Translations under genes and position numbers: made by a program
Shown: positions 17,901 through 26,254 of the stretch, piece after piece
How positions within the stretch are numbered: the first letter of the stretch is position 1
How the letters are laid out: the number at the start of each line of letters is the position of its first letter
DNA from: Hymenobacter plasmatis
GTDB taxonomy: Bacteria > Bacteroidota > Bacteroidia > Cytophagales > Hymenobacteraceae
DNA length: 64,000 nt
Assembly (NCBI RefSeq): GCF_020711255.1
Contig: NZ_JAJFAW010000016.1
Span: forward strand, 62,001 to 126,000
Direction: 5' to 3'
Notes under the pieces: generated by a model
Databases searched by the model: none
Seen by the model: the letters and a program-made list of their open reading frames with translations, nothing else
Told to the model about the DNA's origin: nothing

Positions 17901-18097
17901 TCGTGGATGGCCGCGAAATGTTCAGCCTCAGCACCGACGCCGCCCTGCGTGCCGACATGCAGAAGGAGCGGCAGCGCATTGTACAAGCCATGCTGCTGGC
18001 CAAAAAGAGCGGCGCGCCCACGCAGTCGGCGTCCAGCAAAGCCCAGACCCTCTGGCACTGCGACACAATCGGCCAGGAAAAAGAGCTTGCCAAATAA
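14981..18097 (+). CDS. exported double amidohydrolase-family protein
   Basis: A 1038-residue protein with a signal-like start (LMALLALAGSAAVAQ). It holds two amidohydrolase-like modules. In the first (about 40-420) the metal motif HxH is replaced (FVDVYTSYG around residue 100), so it is probably not catalytic. The second (about 590-1010) keeps GIIDEHSHIAIA (H655, H657), CHSYVQSEI, FTHILEGYK and NSDDAE, the imidazolonepropionase/dihydroorotase-like metal set. It is thus a likely periplasmic metal-dependent hydrolase of unknown substrate. A shorter family member starts 17 nt after its stop on the same strand, which suggests an operon and possibly a heteromeric complex. Confidence 0.85.
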   Translation: MKIFNQDLPLMALLALAGSAAVAQPGTFPRNGVYDQRPGVFAFTHATLFTDYQTRVSDGTLLIRDGKVVAAGPAASVKIPAGAVVQDVRGKFIYPGFVDVYTSYGVPETKPSERQGRRAAPQFDSQKTGAYNWNQAVHPEVNAAEQFKINEEQAAAYRALGFGAVLTQQADGIMRGTAALVSLNTNHREHEVMLLEKAASGLSFDKGSSTQDYPGSLMGSIALLRQTYLDAQWNQRNPRSEQNLSLQALSKQKALPAIFQVSDKLSALRADRVGDEAGQQYIIKGNGDEYQRLNDLKATGAAFVLPLNYPEAYNVDDVYDALRIPLEDLKHWELAPANAARLSQAGVPFALTAADLKDKKKFLPNLRKAAKYGLSETAALRALTETPARLLHAQDRIGALKPGMEANFIVCSARFLADDNVLLDNWVQGERYQVSTVPADFRGVYTFKVGEQPEARLLIQGKPDAPELRIVPTAGDTVRGNVNVTSDLATIVYNPSDKVKGKRGPDKSASAPNQAPNITPGSVRLSGFYTQEGRVFQGDGLLADGTPVKWRAARQEEASRAAKRDSAKVTPLPVLGNITFPFAAYGRSAMPSQQATLIKNTTVWTSEAAGKLENTDVLLENGKITRIGKNLALPKGARSIDGAGKHLSPGIIDEHSHIAIAGGVNEGTQAVTSEVRVGDVVDNEDVGIYRDLAGGVVAAQLLHGSANPIGGQSALVKFRWGATPDDMRIAGAPGFIKFALGENVKQSNRNELSVLRFPQTRMGTEQVFVDAFTRAKEYEKELAGYQKLSKSKQKTAEAPRRDLELEALVEILNRQRFITCHSYVQSEINMLLNVADRMGFKVNTFTHILEGYKVADKMKAHGANASTFSDWWAYKNEVRDAIPYNAAIMTRAGLNVAINSDDAEMSRRLNQEAAKTVKYGGLTEEEALRLVTINPAKMLHLDAHMGSIKEGKDADVVLWTDNPLSIYARPEYTFVDGREMFSLSTDAALRADMQKERQRIVQAMLLAKKSGAPTQSASSKAQTLWHCDTIGQEKELAK

Positions 18098-18113
18098 TTC
18101 AGTCTTCGAACCC

Positions 18114-19412
18114 ATGCGTATATCCGCTTTATTATTTGCCTGCCTGCCCCTTGCCGCCCTGGCCCAGGTGCCCACACCGGCGGCGCCGCAGGCCAAGCCC
18201 GTGCTCATTACCGGCGCCACGCTGCACGTGGGCAACGGCACCGTGGTGCCCAATGCCACAGTCGCCTTCGACAAAGGCCGGTTGACCTATGCCGGGCCCG
18301 CCGCGGGCTTCACGCAGGACAAGGCCGGCTACGAGGCCATCGATGCCACGGGCCAGCAGCTATATCCGGGGCTGATTCTGCCGAATACGACCCTGGGCCT
18401 GACGGAAGTGGAATCCATCCGGGCTACGGTGGACGAGGAGGAAGTAGGCGTGCTAAACCCCAACGTGCGGGCCCTCATTGCCTACAATACCGACTCCGAC
18501 ATTCTGGCCACTGTGCGTACCAATGGCGTACTGCTGGCCCAGCCCACCCCGCGCGGTGGGCTGCTGGCCGGCCAGAGCAGCGTGGTGCAGCTCGACGCCT
18601 GGAACTGGCAGGATGCGGTGGTGCGCGCCGACGATGGCCAGCACCTTACCTGGCCGGCCATGGTATTTCGCATTAACCCCGCCGAAGACGCCGCGGCCCT
18701 CGACCGGCGCCAGAAAGCGCGCGAAGCCCAGCTACGCGAGCTGGAGCAACTCTTCGGCGAAGCCAATGCCTACCGCCAATCGCCGGCCGGCCGCCCGGAA
18801 AACCTGCGCCTGGCTGCGCTGGCGGGCCTTTTTGACGGCTCCAAAACGCTGTATCTGCACGCCGACTATGGCAAGGAGATTATTGAATCCGTGCGGTTTG
18901 CCCGCCGCATGGGCGCGCAGAAGGTAGCCGTGGTTGGGGCCCGCGATGCCTGGATGGTGCTCGACTTCCTGAAGCAAAACGATGTGAGCGTGGTCGTCTC
19001 GCGGATTCATGCGCTGCCCCGCCGCGACGCCGACGACTACGACCAGCCCTACAAGCTGCCTGCGCAGCTCCAGGCCGCGGGCGTCCGGTTTTGCCTCGAT
19101 TACCAGGGCAGCATGGAAACGGCCGGCTCGCGCAACCTGGCCTTCATTGCCGGTACCGCCTCCGCGTTTGGCCTGAGCAAGGAGCAGGCCCTTACGGCCG
19201 TCACCCTGAGCCCCGCCCAGATGATGGGCATCGACAAGGACTACGGCACGCTGGAAACCGGCAAAAGCGCCACCCTGGTGCTGAGCAAGGGCGACCTGCT
19301 GGACATGCGAACCAATGCCGTGTCGCGCGCCTTTATCGACGGCCGCAGCATCTCGCTGGATAGCAAGCAAACCTATCTGGAGAAGAAATTCCGCAGCAAA
19401 TACGGGCTGTAA
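18114..19412 (+). CDS. exported amidohydrolase-like protein, metal site degenerate
   Basis: A 432-residue protein with signal peptide MRISALLFACLPLAALAQ, started at ATG 18114 because this gives the signal peptide directly. It shares the layout of the first module of the preceding gene: N-terminal small beta domain (ITGATLHVGNGTVVPNATVAF), then GLILPNTTLGLTEVES where an HxH would be expected. Near the end comes the conserved AFGLSKEQALTAVTLSPAQM and GTLETGKSATLVL. With the metal motif gone it is probably non-catalytic and may partner the upstream protein. Confidence 0.8.
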   Translation: MRISALLFACLPLAALAQVPTPAAPQAKPVLITGATLHVGNGTVVPNATVAFDKGRLTYAGPAAGFTQDKAGYEAIDATGQQLYPGLILPNTTLGLTEVESIRATVDEEEVGVLNPNVRALIAYNTDSDILATVRTNGVLLAQPTPRGGLLAGQSSVVQLDAWNWQDAVVRADDGQHLTWPAMVFRINPAEDAAALDRRQKAREAQLRELEQLFGEANAYRQSPAGRPENLRLAALAGLFDGSKTLYLHADYGKEIIESVRFARRMGAQKVAVVGARDAWMVLDFLKQNDVSVVVSRIHALPRRDADDYDQPYKLPAQLQAAGVRFCLDYQGSMETAGSRNLAFIAGTASAFGLSKEQALTAVTLSPAQMMGIDKDYGTLETGKSATLVLSKGDLLDMRTNAVSRAFIDGRSISLDSKQTYLEKKFRSKYGL

Positions 19413-19545
19413 TTGGACTGAAAATGCGGCTGCGGAGTGGGCGCATGCCGGTATTCTTTCTCGGCTTGGAATACACAGTTCACCTTTCCCGACGTTCTTT
19501 TGCGTTGTTCACCCACGCGGGCTCGTTTCCTGCCCGCCCCCGCTG

Positions 19546-21576
19546 ATGTTTCGATTGTTGCTGTTGGGCCTGCTGTTGCCCTTTTTTGCCCACGCCCAAA
19601 CTGCCTTTGTGCCCGATGAGCGGGCTTTCTATGGGCTGATTGACCGCGGGAGTGGGCGCTGCCTCGACGTGGCCAGTGCCAGCACCGCCAGCGGCGCGCC
19701 CGTCGTGCAGTGGGAGTTTACGCACGGGCTCAGCCAGCAGTGGCGCTTTGTGCCGCTGCGGGCCGGCAGTGATTACTACCGCATTGAGGCCCGCCACAGC
19801 AACCAGTGCCTCACCGTGAGCAAGGCCGGCGAAAACATGGCCCTGGTGCAGCGCCCTTTTCAGGGCAGCGCCGAGCAGCAGTGGCGCCTGGTGCCGGCCG
19901 GTCCGGCTGGCAGCTACCAGCTTGAAAACAAGAGCGAAGGGCGGTGCGCGGCCCTGGCCTCTTCGGATAAATTCAACGGGACGCCGGTACTGGCGCAGAA
20001 AGGCAACGGCCGGGCCAGCCAGCAGTGGCGCCTATTTCGGCTCCGGCTCAACGTGGCGGAAGGCCCTTCGCCGTTTGGCCCACCCAAGCCCCTGGCCGGC
20101 CCCGTAAACTCGCCCGGCAACGAAGTACATCCCGTGCTGAGCCCCGACGGCAACACGCTGTATTTCGCCCGCACCAAGTTTGCTGGCAACACCGAGGGCA
20201 ATACCGACTCGGGCGATGCTTGGATGAGCCGGAGCCCCAACAAAGGCCAGACCTGGAACGCGCCCGACCGCCTCGACGCCATCAACACCCCCCAAAACAA
20301 CGAAGTAGTGGCCGCCGTCGGGCCCGAGGGGCGCACGCTGTACGTACGCGGCACCTACGACCAAAATGCTTTTCGCGATGAGAGCCTGAGCAAGGTGCCC
20401 ATGGCGGCGGCTACGAGTGGCGCCAGCAAAGGCGTCCGGCCGGAGGGGCTACGGGTGGCCAACTACTATTCGGCGGTGCCCGGTACGGGCTTCTTTGTGA
20501 GCCAGGACGAGAAAATACTGCTGCTCTCGCTGGAGCGCGGCGACTCCGAAGGCGGCAACGACCTGTACCTGAGCCGGCCCGACGGCAACGGCGGCTACAC
20601 CGAGCCCCAATCCCTGGGCCCGGTGCTCAACTCGCCCGGCTTTGACTTTGCCCCCTGGCTGGCGCCCGATGGCAAGACCCTGTATTTTGCCTCCTATGGC
20701 CACATGGGCTACGGCTCGGCCGATATTTTTGTGAGCGAACGGCTTGACAACAGCTGGAGCAAGTGGAGCGAGCCCCGTAACCTGGGGCCGGGGCTCAACG
20801 GCCCGGGCTTCAACGCCTACTTCAGCCTGACGCCCGATGGCAAAACGGCCTATTACTCGTCGTCGACCACGGTAAACGGGACCAGTGACATCTGGCGCAC
20901 GGGCCGCGCAGTGCCCGCCGATTCGCTGCCGGCCGCGCCGGTGGCCGCCGTTACCGAAGCCTCGGCCCGCGCTTACCTGACCGGGCGCGTGCTGGATGCC
21001 CGCACCAAGCAGCCGGTGCCGGGCGCCATTGTAAAGGCCAACCTGCTGACCAATGCCGCTGGGGTACAGTTCAATGCCACCAGCAAGGCCGACAATACCG
21101 GCGGCTACCAAATTTCCCTGCTGCCGGGCAAGTATTACCTCTCGGCAATGGGCGGTGGCTTCCTCACCGTAGGCGATACGTTGATTGCCACGGGTTCGCC
21201 CCGGCGCGACCTGCTGCTGCTGCCCGCCGCCGTAGGCGCCAAAGTGGACCTGCCCTCCATCATTTTCGCGCAGGGAAAGGCCGGTTTGCTGGGCTCGTCC
21301 TACAGCGAGCTCAACCGCCTGGCCATTGCCCTGCAAGCCAGCCCAAGCACGGAAGTGCGCCTGGAAGGCCACACCGACAACGTGGGCCCGGCCGATAAAA
21401 ACCAGCAGCTTTCCGAAGACCGGGTGGCCGAAGTGAAGCGCTACCTCGTGGGCCGCGGCGTCGATGAAAAGCGCATTACCACGGTTGGCTTTGGCGGCTC
21501 GAAACCAAAATTCTCCAACGACCGCGAAGAAACCCGCCGCCTGAACCGCCGCGTTGAGCTGGTAATTGTGAAGTAA
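19546..21576 (+). CDS. ricin-type lectin / PD40 propeller / OmpA envelope protein
   Basis: A 676-residue exported protein, signal peptide MFRLLLLGLLLPFFAHAQ. Domain order: a ricin-type beta-trefoil (about 20-165; QWRF/QQWRL repeats and GRCLDVASAST), a WD40-like PD40 propeller (about 175-455; NEVHPVLSPDGNTLYFA, FDFAPWLAPDGKTLYFAS, FNAYFSLTPDGKTAYYSS), a carboxypeptidase-regulatory-like domain (about 475-545), and a C-terminal OmpA peptidoglycan-binding domain (LEGHTDNVGPADKNQQLSED, FGGSKPKFSNDREETRRLNR). It resembles the Bacteroidota OmpA-PD40 proteins, with an unusual N-terminal lectin module. It is likely anchored to peptidoglycan in the outer envelope. Confidence 0.9.
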   Translation: MFRLLLLGLLLPFFAHAQTAFVPDERAFYGLIDRGSGRCLDVASASTASGAPVVQWEFTHGLSQQWRFVPLRAGSDYYRIEARHSNQCLTVSKAGENMALVQRPFQGSAEQQWRLVPAGPAGSYQLENKSEGRCAALASSDKFNGTPVLAQKGNGRASQQWRLFRLRLNVAEGPSPFGPPKPLAGPVNSPGNEVHPVLSPDGNTLYFARTKFAGNTEGNTDSGDAWMSRSPNKGQTWNAPDRLDAINTPQNNEVVAAVGPEGRTLYVRGTYDQNAFRDESLSKVPMAAATSGASKGVRPEGLRVANYYSAVPGTGFFVSQDEKILLLSLERGDSEGGNDLYLSRPDGNGGYTEPQSLGPVLNSPGFDFAPWLAPDGKTLYFASYGHMGYGSADIFVSERLDNSWSKWSEPRNLGPGLNGPGFNAYFSLTPDGKTAYYSSSTTVNGTSDIWRTGRAVPADSLPAAPVAAVTEASARAYLTGRVLDARTKQPVPGAIVKANLLTNAAGVQFNATSKADNTGGYQISLLPGKYYLSAMGGGFLTVGDTLIATGSPRRDLLLLPAAVGAKVDLPSIIFAQGKAGLLGSSYSELNRLAIALQASPSTEVRLEGHTDNVGPADKNQQLSEDRVAEVKRYLVGRGVDEKRITTVGFGGSKPKFSNDREETRRLNRRVELVIVK

Positions 21577-21690
21577 GCCGGCATCGCCGGGCCGCTGTCT
21601 GGCGTAGGGGATAAATGCTTGGTCATAAACTGGAAGTACCGTTTTGCCCAGGCTTTTCACGGAGACTTTTAGCCCAATTTGGGTGCGCGC

Positions 21691-22584
21691 ATGACTGCTA
21701 CCGTTCTTGCCGAAACCAGCATTGCCGGTCTGCCGTCGGCCTCGGGAATTGAGCTGATTGGGCCCGTGGCCTACGTCATCAGCGACGATGCGCCGTTTGT
21801 GTATCTGCTCGATGCCGCTACACTGGCGGTAATGGGCCAGGTACGGCTGTACGAAAGCACCGAGTTTGGCAGCGGCCGCATTCCCAAGAAAACCAAGGCC
21901 GACGCCGAAGCCCTCACGGCGCTCACCTGGCCCAGCGGCGAGGCGGGCGTACTGGTACTGGGCTCGGGCAGTACGCCATTGCGCGAAACCGGCTGGTTTG
22001 TGCCCGTGGCGGGCGGGGCCGCGCAGCCGGTGGCCCTGGCGCCGCTCTATGCCTTGCTGCGGGCGCATTTGCCCGCCGGGGCCCGGCTCAACTTGGAAGC
22101 CGCAGCTTCTTCCGATACCGAGCTGCTGCTGTTTCAGCGCACCACCGAGGTCGCCAACGGGGCGCTGATGTTTCGGCTGCCGCTAGCTGCCACGCTGGAG
22201 TTTCTCGCGAGCGGTGGGCCGGCACCGGCCGTTGCCGCGCCTCAGTTTTTTGATTTGCCTAATATCAATGGGCGTACGGCGGGGTTCTCGGGGGCCTCGT
22301 TCGTGCACGAGCGGCTGTTCGTTTCGGCGTCGGTGGAGGAAACCCAGGATTCGGTGCTCGACGGCCAGGTGCTGGGCTCCTTCATCGGCGTGCTCGATGA
22401 GCAGCATACGGCCGCCACCTTCGCCCGGCTGGTGTGGGCCGATGGCCGCGCCTACATTGGCAAAGTGGAGGGGCTGGCCGTGCGCCGCACCCTGGAGCTG
22501 AGCCGCTGGGAGCTGCTGCTCGTGACCGACGACGACGCGGGCGGCAGCACCGCCGTGGTGGCCGAAGTAGCTATGGCAGAATAG
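21691..22584 (+). CDS. conserved propeller-like protein, function unknown (possibly DUF6929)
   Basis: A 297-residue protein without signal peptide, starting MTATVLAETSIAGLPSASGIEL. Repeating blocks such as VAYVISDDAPFVYLLDAATL, GVLVLGSGSTPLRETGWFV and VEGLAVRRTLELSRWELLLVTDDD look like blades of a beta-propeller. It resembles Bacteroidota proteins that I believe are grouped as DUF6929; I am not certain of that name. No catalytic residues are apparent. ATG 21691 was chosen over a TTG four codons upstream. Confidence 0.65.
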   Translation: MTATVLAETSIAGLPSASGIELIGPVAYVISDDAPFVYLLDAATLAVMGQVRLYESTEFGSGRIPKKTKADAEALTALTWPSGEAGVLVLGSGSTPLRETGWFVPVAGGAAQPVALAPLYALLRAHLPAGARLNLEAAASSDTELLLFQRTTEVANGALMFRLPLAATLEFLASGGPAPAVAAPQFFDLPNINGRTAGFSGASFVHERLFVSASVEETQDSVLDGQVLGSFIGVLDEQHTAATFARLVWADGRAYIGKVEGLAVRRTLELSRWELLLVTDDDAGGSTAVVAEVAMAE

Positions 22585-22606
22585 AAAAAGGGTAGGCGAG
22601 GGCCGG

Positions 22607-23008
22607 CTACGGCAATTGGCGCAGCCACGCTTCGGCCTCATCCTCGCCCTCAAACAAGCGGTAGGTAAGCGCCGAATGCTGCGAGTCGTTCATCACCAGG
22701 TTCACCGAAAGGCGGGCAAATACGTCGCTGGGAATCACCACCGCTCCGTACAGCTCGTAGCCGTCGCTTTGGCTGCTGGCCAGCCAGAATTCCCCAATCC
22801 AGGTACGTTCTTCTTCGGTGAAAGGGGCCATGTCGCGCTGGTCGGCCAACATTTTGTGCCAGCCATGCCGGCGCAATAGCTGGCTAACGTGGGTGAGGAA
22901 GGCCTTAAAGGTGGTGAAATCCCGAGCCCCGGCATTGTATTGCACTACCGCAAAGCCGTGCGGGTGTTCGAGCAAGCGCCCGATGGGATTTTCATAGTAA
23001 ACACGCAT
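22607..23008 (-). CDS. small conserved protein, paralogue of the gene at 23211-23636
   Basis: A 133-residue protein without signal or membrane segment. It aligns along its length with the divergent neighbour: a GFAVVQY strand, a helix ending LLRRHGWHKMLADQRDMAP, then WIGEFWL, GAVVIPSDVFARLSVN, and a C-terminal YRLFEGEDEAEAWLRQLP. The alternating beta/alpha pattern and the C-terminal acidic 'EAEAWL' helix resemble STAS/SpoIIAA-like proteins. That fold assignment is inference, and the function is unknown. Confidence 0.72.
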   Translation of the reverse strand: MRVYYENPIGRLLEHPHGFAVVQYNAGARDFTTFKAFLTHVSQLLRRHGWHKMLADQRDMAPFTEEERTWIGEFWLASSQSDGYELYGAVVIPSDVFARLSVNLVMNDSQHSALTYRLFEGEDEAEAWLRQLP

Positions 23009-23210
23009 ACAGGATAGCGGAACTGAACTGGATAGGTAGCAATATTATAAAATCCATAGCAGTTGGGCTAAAACCCGATTTCATAACGCGACCTTACGAC
23101 CACAGCCATAGGGTTTTTGTTATAAAAAAATGTTGTTGGCTTTCCGCAGTGTAAATTTGTTAGGCATATGGCAATCTGTATGTTTTAACGCTCTCCTCTA
23201 CCCACGCTCC

Positions 23211-23636
23211 ATGAATTCGCTGCCCCAGGCTAAGGAAGGCCTTTATTTTCAGAATGCGGCTGGTAAGCTTTCTCATAACCCAGCGGGCTTTGTGCGGCTG
23301 GTGTGGAGTTCGGAGCGGGCCACCCTTGAGGCGATTAAAGCAATTTATGAGCAGGCCCTGGCGCTGCTGCTGAACTCCGGGTCCCGTAAAATCTTGTCGG
23401 ACCACGGCCAGCGGGCCCCTTTATCTGGCCCAGCCCAGGAGTGGCTGACCCAAAACTGGATGCCGCGGGCCATCAGCCAGGCGCGCGCCCGGTACTGTGC
23501 CATCGTCGAAGGCGCCGACCCCATGCATCGCCTTTCTACCCAGTCGGTGGTGGCTTCTTCGCCATCCGGCCTGGTTTTCCAGCGGTTCAGCAGCGTGGAA
23601 GAAGCCCAGGCCTGGTTGGTCAGTGCCCGGGTTTAG
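23211..23636 (+). CDS. small conserved protein, paralogue of the gene at 22607-23008
   Basis: A 141-residue protein starting MNSLPQAKEGLYFQNAAGKL. Conserved points with its divergent paralogue are HNPAGFVRLVW, SRKILSDHGQRAPLS, WLTQNWM, HRLSTQSVV and FQRFSSVEEAQAWL. A TAAATTTG box at 23152-23159 may be its -7 element, though the nearest TTG gives a short spacer. It is followed after 175 bp by the cobalamin-binding protein gene on the same strand. No function can be assigned. Confidence 0.72.
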   Translation: MNSLPQAKEGLYFQNAAGKLSHNPAGFVRLVWSSERATLEAIKAIYEQALALLLNSGSRKILSDHGQRAPLSGPAQEWLTQNWMPRAISQARARYCAIVEGADPMHRLSTQSVVASSPSGLVFQRFSSVEEAQAWLVSARV

Positions 23637-23811
23637 CAGGAGCTGCCGGACGTCCTAGGCAGGGATTGAGCAAATTGGCAATGAGCGAAAATAGTCATAT
23701 TGCTCGAAAATTCAGGCGCTAACGCAGCGGGGCGTGAATCTAATTGGGTTAGAATTGCGTAAAGGCATGCCTTTACGACGATACGATATCTAGCACAGCA
23801 ATCCAGTTATT

Positions 23812-24906
23812 TTGCCCACTAACCAAGCGCTCCGTGAGCAGATAGCTCAGCGGCTAAACCAAGAGCTGGAGGCATTAGCCAGCTACGCGGCCAAACAGCT
23901 AACCCTGCCGGCCGGTCCCGATGCCGGCTCGACCCTAGCCCAACTTAAGCAGCACCTGCTGGCCCTGGGCAATGCTGTGCTGATGAACAGCCCGGCTTTG
24001 TTCGAGGCCCACGCGTTGCAGCTTAGCCAGGAGGTGGGCGCGCCGCACGCCATTGAGCAGGTGGCCGCCTTGCGGCAAGCGCTGTTGTTGCGCCTGAGCG
24101 TGGGCGAATACGTGGTGGCCGCCAGTACCCTAAGTGCGGGCGTTAATGCACTTGCAAGTAAGGAAGTAGCAGAAGAGCCCATAGCGGCGCCGGCCCCAGA
24201 GCGCATTCCCGAAGCGGGCCGGTTTGCGGGCTTAAGCGCCGATTATCTTTCGCTGCTGCTGGCCGCCGACCGCACTGCGGCCCAACGCCTGGTGCTGGCC
24301 GAAGCTGAGGCGGGCACCGATGTGCGCCACCTCTACTTGCACGTGCTGCAGCCCGCGCAGCGCGAAGTGGGCAATTTGTGGCACAGCGGCACCATCAGCG
24401 TGGCCGAAGAGCACTACTGCACAGCCGCCACGGCGGGCCTCATGGCCCAACTGCAGCCCTACTTCCAGCAAACGCCGCGCAACGGGCGCCGCCTGCTAGC
24501 TGCCTGCGTGGCCGGCGACCTGCACACCCTGGGCCTGCAGATGGTGGCCGATTTCCTGGAGTACGACGGCTGGGAAGTGAGCTACCTCGGGGCCAGCACC
24601 CCGCTGGATAGTATTCGGCGCATGGTAGCCGAGCAGGGCGTAGACCTTTTACTCACCGCCGCCTCCATGCCCCACCACGTGCCGTTGCTGCGCGAGTTGG
24701 TGGCCGGGCTGCGCAGCGACCGCGCCACCCAGCACGTGCGCGTGCTAGTGGGCGGCCGGCCTTTTGCGCACGACGCCGCCCTGTGGGAACGTACCGGCGC
24801 CGATGCCTGGGCCGCCAATGCCGACGAGGCAGTAACCGTAGTCCGCGGGATGTTTGAGGATGGAAAAAGGGATGCCGACGTAAAAGCTAGCCAAGCCGCG
24901 TCCTAG
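23812..24906 (+). CDS. stand-alone cobalamin-binding sensor protein (B12-binding photoreceptor-like, no DNA-binding domain)
   Basis: A 364-residue protein with a likely TTG start (MPTNQALREQIAQRL). The first 135 residues are helical, Ala/Leu/Gln-rich and not recognised. Residues about 140-215 form the helical cap of cobalamin-binding modules with the photoreceptor signature W-x9-EH (W190, E200-H201). Residues about 225-345 are the Rossmann-like B12 domain with GDLHTLG (D236-x-H238-x-x-G241), whose His would be the lower cobalt ligand, then YLGASTP and LVGGRPF. Unlike CarH/LitR it has no MerR domain, so output must go through its N-terminal region or a partner. Light or cobalamin sensing is inference from the motif. 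Confidence 0.82.
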   Translation: MPTNQALREQIAQRLNQELEALASYAAKQLTLPAGPDAGSTLAQLKQHLLALGNAVLMNSPALFEAHALQLSQEVGAPHAIEQVAALRQALLLRLSVGEYVVAASTLSAGVNALASKEVAEEPIAAPAPERIPEAGRFAGLSADYLSLLLAADRTAAQRLVLAEAEAGTDVRHLYLHVLQPAQREVGNLWHSGTISVAEEHYCTAATAGLMAQLQPYFQQTPRNGRRLLAACVAGDLHTLGLQMVADFLEYDGWEVSYLGASTPLDSIRRMVAEQGVDLLLTAASMPHHVPLLRELVAGLRSDRATQHVRVLVGGRPFAHDAALWERTGADAWAANADEAVTVVRGMFEDGKRDADVKASQAAS

Positions 24907-24933
24907 CCTTGGGCGGCCGTCGGTGGGCGGGGG

Positions 24934-26049
24934 CTACTCCACCACCATTTGGTTGTCGCGGGTCTTGGTTCTTTTGGCTCGGGGGCCTTCTTCATCGCCC
25001 AGCAGCAGGCCCCAGGGTTTGAGGGCCGGAATGCGGTCAAACACGATTTTGAGGATGGCGATGACGGGCAGGGCCAGGAACATGCCGGCCACGCCCCCAA
25101 TTTCATTCCCAACCAGCACGCCCACAATGGCCACCAGGGCATTCACCTTGATTTTGGAGGCGACGATGCGGGGAATAAGGAAGTGGTTGTCGATGAACTG
25201 GATAAGTATGTACGCAGCCACCACGGCCAGGGCGTGCCCGTAGCCGGCCTTCGTTACGAAGGCCATGAGTGTGGGTAGGGCAATGGCAACGAGCCCGCCG
25301 ATGTAGGGAATGAAGTTGAGCAGGGCACCCAGCACCCCCAGCAGCAGGGCATACGGCACCCCAATGACGAGCAGCGCCAACGTATTGAGGGTCGCCACAA
25401 TGCTGCCCTCGATGAGCAAGCCCACCATGTAGCTCCGGATGGTGGCTTTGCTCTCGTGCAGCACTTCCGCCACGCCGCTGTCCTGCCGCCGCCCGGAGAA
25501 AACCTGGGTCAGGAAATCCACCAGCCGCTTCTGGTACAGGAAAAAAAGAAAGATGTAGACCGGGACCAACGTGGCCACCACCAGCAAGCCCGACACCGCC
25601 GACAGCGTGGTGCCCAGCAGGGCCGAGGCCCGGTTGCCCGCCTCGCCCAGCAGGCCCTGCAGCTTCTCGTCGCTGATGCCGAACCGGTCTTGTAGCCACT
25701 GGTGTACCTGCGCAGTGGTTTGCAGGAACTTGGCTTTGAACAGCGGCATCTCGCCCGATAGCTGCAAGGCTTCGATGTAGATGAAATACAGCAGCCCCAG
25801 CAGCGAGGCCACACCCAGTACTACCGTGAGCGTAATGGCTAAAAGCTTGGGTACCCGGTGTCGGAGCAGCCATTGCTCCACGGGATGCAACATGATGGCG
25901 AAAATGCCCGCGAAAAACAGCGGGAAGATGATGGCGCTGGCAATGTGCAGGGTAAACACCACCAAGGCCAGACCCAGCAGTACCATCGGGACTTTTACGT
26001 AGAGCGGAAACCGCAGCTCCTGGGGAGAGTGGTCGTAGTGGTCAGACAT
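24934..26049 (-). CDS. AI-2E family (PerM-like) membrane transporter
   Basis: A 371-residue inner-membrane protein with about eight transmembrane helices. The first pair spans roughly 18-60 (VPMVLLGLALVVFTLHIASA). A long amphipathic segment covers about 105-150. The family-typical C-terminal block reads LLGVLGALLNFIPYIGGLVA, IDNHFLIPRIVASKIKVNAL and GGVAGMFLALPVIAI. The family includes AI-2 exporters and Na+/H+ antiporters, and substrate cannot be read from sequence. The C-terminal tail is charged and cytoplasmic. Confidence 0.9.
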   Translation of the reverse strand: MSDHYDHSPQELRFPLYVKVPMVLLGLALVVFTLHIASAIIFPLFFAGIFAIMLHPVEQWLLRHRVPKLLAITLTVVLGVASLLGLLYFIYIEALQLSGEMPLFKAKFLQTTAQVHQWLQDRFGISDEKLQGLLGEAGNRASALLGTTLSAVSGLLVVATLVPVYIFLFFLYQKRLVDFLTQVFSGRRQDSGVAEVLHESKATIRSYMVGLLIEGSIVATLNTLALLVIGVPYALLLGVLGALLNFIPYIGGLVAIALPTLMAFVTKAGYGHALAVVAAYILIQFIDNHFLIPRIVASKIKVNALVAIVGVLVGNEIGGVAGMFLALPVIAILKIVFDRIPALKPWGLLLGDEEGPRAKRTKTRDNQMVVE

Positions 26050-26254
26050 AGAATGGCCCGTGGGGGCGAAAATGGCGGTTGAGTATTGCGCAGCCGCTTT
26101 GAGAAAGCCCTGAACTGAAATTGAGAAAGTGGGCTGGCGGGACCCATTTCACTTTGGTCCCCCTTACGTTGGCTGGTCTGCCATGTTGCCCGCTGCAGTT
26201 TAGCTCAATTTCCCTCAACGGATTCAAATTGAGCTGAAAGGCACCTTGCGGTAC

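Noticed and set aside
16742..18274. 510-codon open frame antisense to the amidohydrolase gene
   Set aside because: Shadow of a well-supported gene with signal peptide and metal motifs; no domain is recognisable in the antisense product.
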